A stretch of 64,000 nucleotides of DNA from Cercis canadensis (taxonomy: Eukaryota; Streptophyta; Magnoliopsida; Fabales; Fabaceae), in contig QAOA01006379.1 in NCBI GenBank assembly GCA_003255065.1, positions 34,989 through 98,988 of the forward strand, given 5' to 3'. The notes beneath the pieces were generated by a model. It was not told the DNA's origin, did not search any database, and saw nothing but the letters and a program-made list of their open reading frames with translations. Made by a program: the position numbers and the translations under genes. Below, in pieces: positions 59,033 to 64,000 of this stretch; positions within the stretch are counted from its first letter, which is position 1, and each line of letters begins with the position of its first letter.

Positions 59033-60724
59033 TGAGAAAACATGGTGAGGTTTATTATTATTAAAGTTTGACATGTATTGATGTTGAATGTTTTTAATAG
59101 CTAGTAAAATTCTTTTATCTTTTGGTTCAAAGAAATTGGACAATGTAGTGGCCATATGTTAAATTTATTTTCATCTTGTGTGTTGTTTCCATTGTTTGAT
59201 TTTTTTTGAAGTCTTGACATGACTACAATATTTCTTCCTTACGTACTCTGAATCTACTTTGTTAACTCCTAACTTTTTCTCAGTTGGTGCTCATGGGTTA
59301 ATGTTTCAGATTTCTAGGTTGTAGGCAAAAAAACTAGTTCTTGACTGTTGTTACCTATATTTATATACCTTACAACCGGCCAAGCGGAAACTGGCTTGAT
59401 TGTTACACATACTTTTGGCTCGATTGTGTTCTTTTTATAGCTAGGAGAAAGTTAAAATACACATATTGGTTGCACCACTGAAGTTGCTTTCTCTAACAGT
59501 CTGAATTGTTCTTTGATGTGGTTGTAGCTCAACAAATAAGAGCTTTCTATTACAAGATCTATTTCTCAAAATCAATTTTCATTTTGTAAGATTTGAACTG
59601 GGGAGTTTCATGGCTTAATGAAAGTCTTTCTAATAGCTGTCCAACATTGTAAGTTGTTTGTATATTATGAATGTGTCTATGATAATGACTAATTTTTGGT
59701 ATTAAGAAGTTTCTTAGAAGATTGGCTTTTGGGTTAGAAGAGTGATCCAAATTAAGACATTTAGTTTCTCTATATTCTGACAGAAGTTTATGTTTTCACA
59801 CTTCTCAATTTAGGATTCTAAGTCTGCCATTCCCTGGGAGGTGGATCACTTTTGAATACCAGAGAGGAGTGCCGTGATTGAATTATGTTTATGTTCTCTA
59901 TCTTTCCATCTCTGAAGGTGTCAGACACATTTTTTGAACCTTGCAGTACTTCACATGTTCAGTTCATGGAGAATGTTAATGTGTATATAGTCCCTGGCAA
60001 GTAAAGCACACTACATCATTTGCTTTAGGACTCTCAAGCTTACTTTTTTAACCGGTAAGTATAATTGTTGTTGGTCACTGGAAAATTCAGGGTGCTTAGG
60101 ATTCAAATTATGAAACCAATCTTTTTTATGTTTGACGATTGCAGACCACCTTAATATGAATCAGATGTGAATCTTATGTCTTTTTCTTTCTGCTGATCCA
60201 CCTGTTTGAATTTGATCTTTATTCTTGACTAATTATTCTTCTTTTCTGGCAATTGGATTCTGGAATTTTTGACATCAGTAGGTATGAGTGGTATTTTAAT
60301 CAGTTGGATACTTGATTCTTCAGATTCCTGGGTCAGCTCAACTCAGAACTGTGAAAACTAGCTGTGATTTAATCCCATGTCCCAAGACTTTACTTTCTCA
60401 TAGTAACTTTTCCTTCTCTGGCATCTCGAGGATCATAGCAGTATCATGAAGTGACAAAAGTGATGGGGAATGCCAAGAGCATGACGAGTTTAGCTGATCC
60501 ATGCCATTGCCATCACCTGATAGACTCAGCAATTTTGAGAGGTAAAATGAGCGCAAAGGAAGCAGATGAATAGAAGATGAATGTGCTAAACAAGAACTTT
60601 GTTGAGAGGAATCCAAATCTTGTCAAATCCAGTCTCTGTTACGTTTCACAAAATGGTCTTGCCATGCCTTCAATTCTTGTTAGTACTTCGTAATTCAACC
60701 TCTATACAGGACATGTCCAGACAT
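59033..60724 (+). repeat. Duplicated 3' flank of the PPR locus, copy B
   Basis: It aligns with 43117-44592 and then 45683-45940. At 60431-60445 (GATCATAGCAGTATC) it has the site where copy A carries the LTR mini-element, here empty. No gene supported. Confidence 0.75.
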
Positions 60725-61215
60725 ATGATTTGTGGGCTTTGTAAAGAGGGCTTGATTGATTAAGCAACAGCCTTGTTTTGCAAACTGGAAGACAATGATT
60801 TCCTTCCTAATGCTGTAACTTTTGCAACTATTAATCAAGCTCTTCTAATAAAAAATAAGAATGAAATGATAGCTAGATCCTAATGATAAAACAAGGGGAG
60901 ATACTTTAGTTTGAATTCAAGTTGCTCATCTATTTATGTTGATATTGTGTAAATGAATGTCAAACATTTATATCTTTTATGGTTATATTGCAGGTCCTAC
61001 AGTTTTTGCCAGTTTTTAATATGGTCCATATAATTTTTTCCCTAAATGTTTCTGCTGAAAAATTTAATGCATTAATGTGAATAAGGCGTAAGATGGTGGA
61101 AAGAGGGCTGGCACTTGATGTTATCAACCATAAATGTTGCTGATCAATGGTTATTATAAAATTAAAGCTGGATGAAACTATGGCACTTTTTAAATGAGTG
61201 CATCACAAAAAACTG
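60725..61215 (+). pseudogene. PPR relics, copy B downstream
   Basis: At 60728-60890 one repeat reads ICGLCKEGLID, a stop, then CKLEDNDFLPNAVTFATINQ. At about 61074-61215 a second fragment (GTGAATAAGGCG through GAAACTATGGCAC) aligns at DNA level with the repeat at 58350-58480. Both are heavily decayed. Confidence 0.6.
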
Positions 61216-63566
61216 GCCTAACTGTGGTATGTCCATAAACCCTACTGGTAGTTAACACCATAGTTCTATCTCGGTATCTCCTTTATGATAGAACCAGTAA
61301 ACTGAGCAATTGAGCAAATATATAGTAGAAATATAAGGCGCATAGGCATAAGGGTCATCTCAGCATATGGAAATCAGCACCAGAATGTGTGATAGCTGAT
61401 AATTCAACATATACAAGAGGAACCAATATAGTGTTATCATAAAATAGGATGCTTAATGAATAAAAACCGGAATAATGTTAAACAAACAAAAGTTAATTTA
61501 ATGAAACCTTTGTTATAGATTAACTGAAGAATTAAATAGAAATAAAACCAAACAAACATATTAAAAGGACATCAAGTACAGATCGTAACAAAAGGATAGC
61601 ATTCCAAACTCAGAACAATAATATCCTATGTAGTACAGTTTCTACATTCAGATGCTGATTCCATTATTCTATAGCCATAAGTTATTGTAGTTGACTAGGA
61701 GGGCAAGCAAAAAATAGCTGAGAGCTATCACTTTGCTGCTTTCATTACCAAGATATTTGCTACTAAATTTCCTTCTCCCATAGTGAAGCTAAGTTTGACT
61801 TTCAGTATCATTTCCCTGAAATGACATTTGCAGTTTGAGCTTGACTTGTTGCTCTCTGTTTAAGGCAACTTACAGAAGCATGGAGCCCCCAGATTTCTGC
61901 CTCTATCCCTTTCTTTTCTAGATTTCTTTCCTTCTTTCTTGGCTACAATGGTAGTTAAGCATATCGCAAGTAATTTTCAGTTTTCACCCATGAGTCCTAA
62001 ACTCCTTCCTTGCTCTTCTGCAGTGGCTTCAATAACATTAGATATCAATTTTGTATGGTTCTTATCAGCTTCACCGCAATCACAAAGATATAATCAGAAT
62101 TAAAATATTAACAGCCAATCAAAAGCTGTGTACAAACAAAGAAAAATCAAGATCAAGATCTGAATTAGACAAAATGCCGAAATAAATCACTGAAAGCTGC
62201 AGTTGAAATTTCGTGAAGAGATGCCGAGAATGCAAAACCATGCAGTGAGGACCTTTACAAAAAGGATCCATTCATGCACTTTGAATAAAGTACATACTTT
62301 AAGAGAAAGAAACAATAAGCTAAAAACATCTAAGAGCACATGAAAGAAGCCCCTAAGTCGAAGACAAAGATAACAAAAAATATCTGTGAATCTTTCTAGC
62401 TGTTGAAACACTTTTAGTACATGCCACCAGATCATTTCATACCTGCACATCCCAAACACTGGCACATAGCTACATCTTCTCAAATTATCACCAGTGCAGA
62501 AGAGAGGCACTACTATCTACAGAAAAAGAAGCTTTCAATAGTCTCTTGAGACCTACTTTAGATAGACATTACCAAAATTTGTCACTGAAAAACCCCCTCT
62601 CATCATGTTTCAGAAAAATCATATACTGTGCACCAACAGGCTTGGCAGAAAATCTGACAACATTCAAAATAACAACTAGATTTATCATCTTGAACAGGAG
62701 CCACAAAATAACATTATCATTTTGGTGGCTGATAAAGAACAAGTTTCACCAAGTACAAATCCAGCTTCAACAGTGATGTAATTATTATAAGCAGCTGCCA
62801 CAGCATGTTCTACCCAAACCACTTTCTTTAGCAGATAATTGCCAAAAAATAGTTGCCAAAAATGCTGCTAACAGAGTAGCAGATAAAAATGGGTGAATTG
62901 TAACAAGCCCTGAATAATATAACATGCCCTAATCAGCCTATTAGAAAAACTACATGTGGCAAGTCCATTTTGTAAAATTTTATAGATACCAATCCATCAC
63001 ATTTTCATTTTCATAACACCTGCAGGGAGAAGGCCCAAGTGATCCAATACAAAATTTCCCAAACATATATGAACCAAAGACTTGTGGGAATCCATTATCA
63101 CTGCAATCAAGCTAAACTTAAAAGGAATACGATGTTCTTGAATTCAGGTGCCAAAAAATAGGGTTATGGTGTCACATTACACCAGGAGTCTAGATCCCTA
63201 GTCATCAGTATGAGACCATTAATAGTAACTTTACCATGAATTATGATATAACAAAACGAATCATAAACTTCAACTCATGATAATAAAGGTTAGTAACTCT
63301 CCTTTTTAGCAGTGTAGTATAGAATTTATCTTGGAAAGCAAGATATAATTTTATTAATGAAGAGACTCTTCTGTTTATTATGCGTTTTGTCATTGATTTA
63401 TACTATAGTCAAAGTGTAGTATAAATGAATTACTCAAACTTTCAACCAGAAACTGAATAACATAGATAGCCAATTGGAAGTCAAATTGAGCACGAAAGTG
63501 TAGTAGAACTAAAGTAGACATGTTATCAGCATAGCATAGCAGAACCTCCTAAGACTGTAGCACATC
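61216..63566. other. No gene; possible 3' region of the mTERF gene
   Basis: About 2.3 kb without a supported coding region. It lies downstream of the minus-strand mTERF stop and may include its 3' UTR or a downstream intron. The 107-residue minus-strand frame at 62187-62510 shows no family features. Confidence 0.4.
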
Positions 63567-64000
63567 CTAAGGATCAGACTGACCTTTATATCCATTCAAT
63601 AGTAGAGGCATTTTTCCCTCAAATGTGGTCTCAAAGTTCTTCAGAAATTTTTTCTCTCTCAACATAATGAAGGAAGCTAGGTGCAAATCATCCTTGACCA
63701 GACCCTTTGATTTAAAAATTTTCATAACTGAGCATCTGGGGATAATCCCCTTCTCCAAGCTGGAGGCTAGAACCCTAGGGAGTCTATCAATATCTTCGGA
63801 TGACAAACCCATATCCTTAACTAGGAAACTCCTTGGTTTCGTAATCTTCTCTTCTGAGAGTCTTATAAAAAGCGGATGCTTTCTGAAAGCTATCTCAGGA
63901 CCAACCCCACCTCTCATAAAGCCCCAATCTTGATTCACAATTTTCTTTATCCATCCTCACAAGCACGTTGGTGGCTTCAGAAAAGATGTTTTCAAAGGAT
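63567..64000 (-). CDS. mTERF-family protein, C-terminal part, frameshifted
   Basis: Read from the window edge leftward: EATNVLVRMDKENCESRLGL and YERWGWS, then after one extra base at about 63897 EIAFRKHPLFIRLSEEKI. Further on are VLASSLEKGIIPRCSVMKIF, LREKKFLKNFETTFEGKMP and the stop at 63567-63569. This is the order of plant mTERF proteins: F-R-K-H-P, then S-L-E-K-x-I-I-P-R, then K-K-F-L-x-x-F. These proteins of helical repeats bind nucleic acid in mitochondria or chloroplasts. The start lies beyond 64000. The single-base frameshift may be a sequencing error or a real break; the rest of the frame is clean. Confidence 0.85.

Noticed and set aside
62187..62510. 107-residue minus-strand protein
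   Set aside because: No family match, low coding character, and position downstream of the mTERF stop.

Overview
This is a window of nuclear DNA from a flowering plant, probably a eudicot. The evidence is spliced genes with GT-AG introns, an AT-rich background, plant-only families (NPF peptide transporter, Rf-like PPR, REM-like B3, mTERF, chloroplast L3) and dense, decayed LTR retrotransposons and DNA transposons. I cannot name the species. It is draft sequence: several single-N joins and one 186-N run sit between near-identical copies of the same sequence, so those duplications are probably assembly artefacts.

Layout. 0.5-0.84 kb: first exon of plastid ribosomal protein L3, with no later exon recognised. 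1.35-12.2 kb: a mosaic of Athila-type Ty3/gypsy sequence: an LTR of one family, a decayed gag-pol of another, a third ORF after pol, and that element's own 3' LTR. 12.2-15.3 kb: remnants of a B3-domain gene on the minus strand. 15.5-17.5 kb: a second LTR of the first family with its primer-binding site and a short-period repeat. 17.57-26.58 kb: an Ogre/Tat-like element with a 4.2-kb LTR, a primer-binding site, ORF1 and gag, cut off at an assembly gap. 27.6-31.2 kb: a CACTA element with a Ptta/En/Spm-type remnant. 35.1-38.0 kb: an intact four-exon NPF8-type di/tripeptide transporter, the best gene here. 38.9-39.5 kb: a two-exon gene for a 162-aa conserved protein. 40.5-46.1 and 57.3-61.2 kb: a duplicated Rf-like PPR locus, all copies broken. 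One copy carries a 1.08-kb LTR mini-element whose empty site survives in the other copy. 47.5-49.6 kb: a terminal-inverted-repeat element. 50.05-56.86 kb: a 6.8-kb Mutator-like element with a 9-bp target duplication, a MURA-type transposase gene and a convergent GRF zinc-finger ORF. 63.57-64.0 kb: the C-terminal part of an mTERF gene, minus strand, with a frameshift, running out of the window.

Host genes likely to work are the peptide transporter and the 162-aa gene; the L3 exon and mTERF piece are incomplete here. Most of the rest is transposon sequence decaying mainly by C-to-T change: most premature stops stand where Gln, Arg or Trp codons are expected. The most interesting structure lies in the Athila mosaic. 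Stem-loops with AGGN-type loops sit just upstream of AAGTTTGGGGGT polypurine motifs, and a 16-nt hairpin motif (GGGCGC-CACA-GCGCCC and variants) occurs in two arrays, one before the third ORF and one in the U3 of the LTR. I found no clear new defence or metabolic system.
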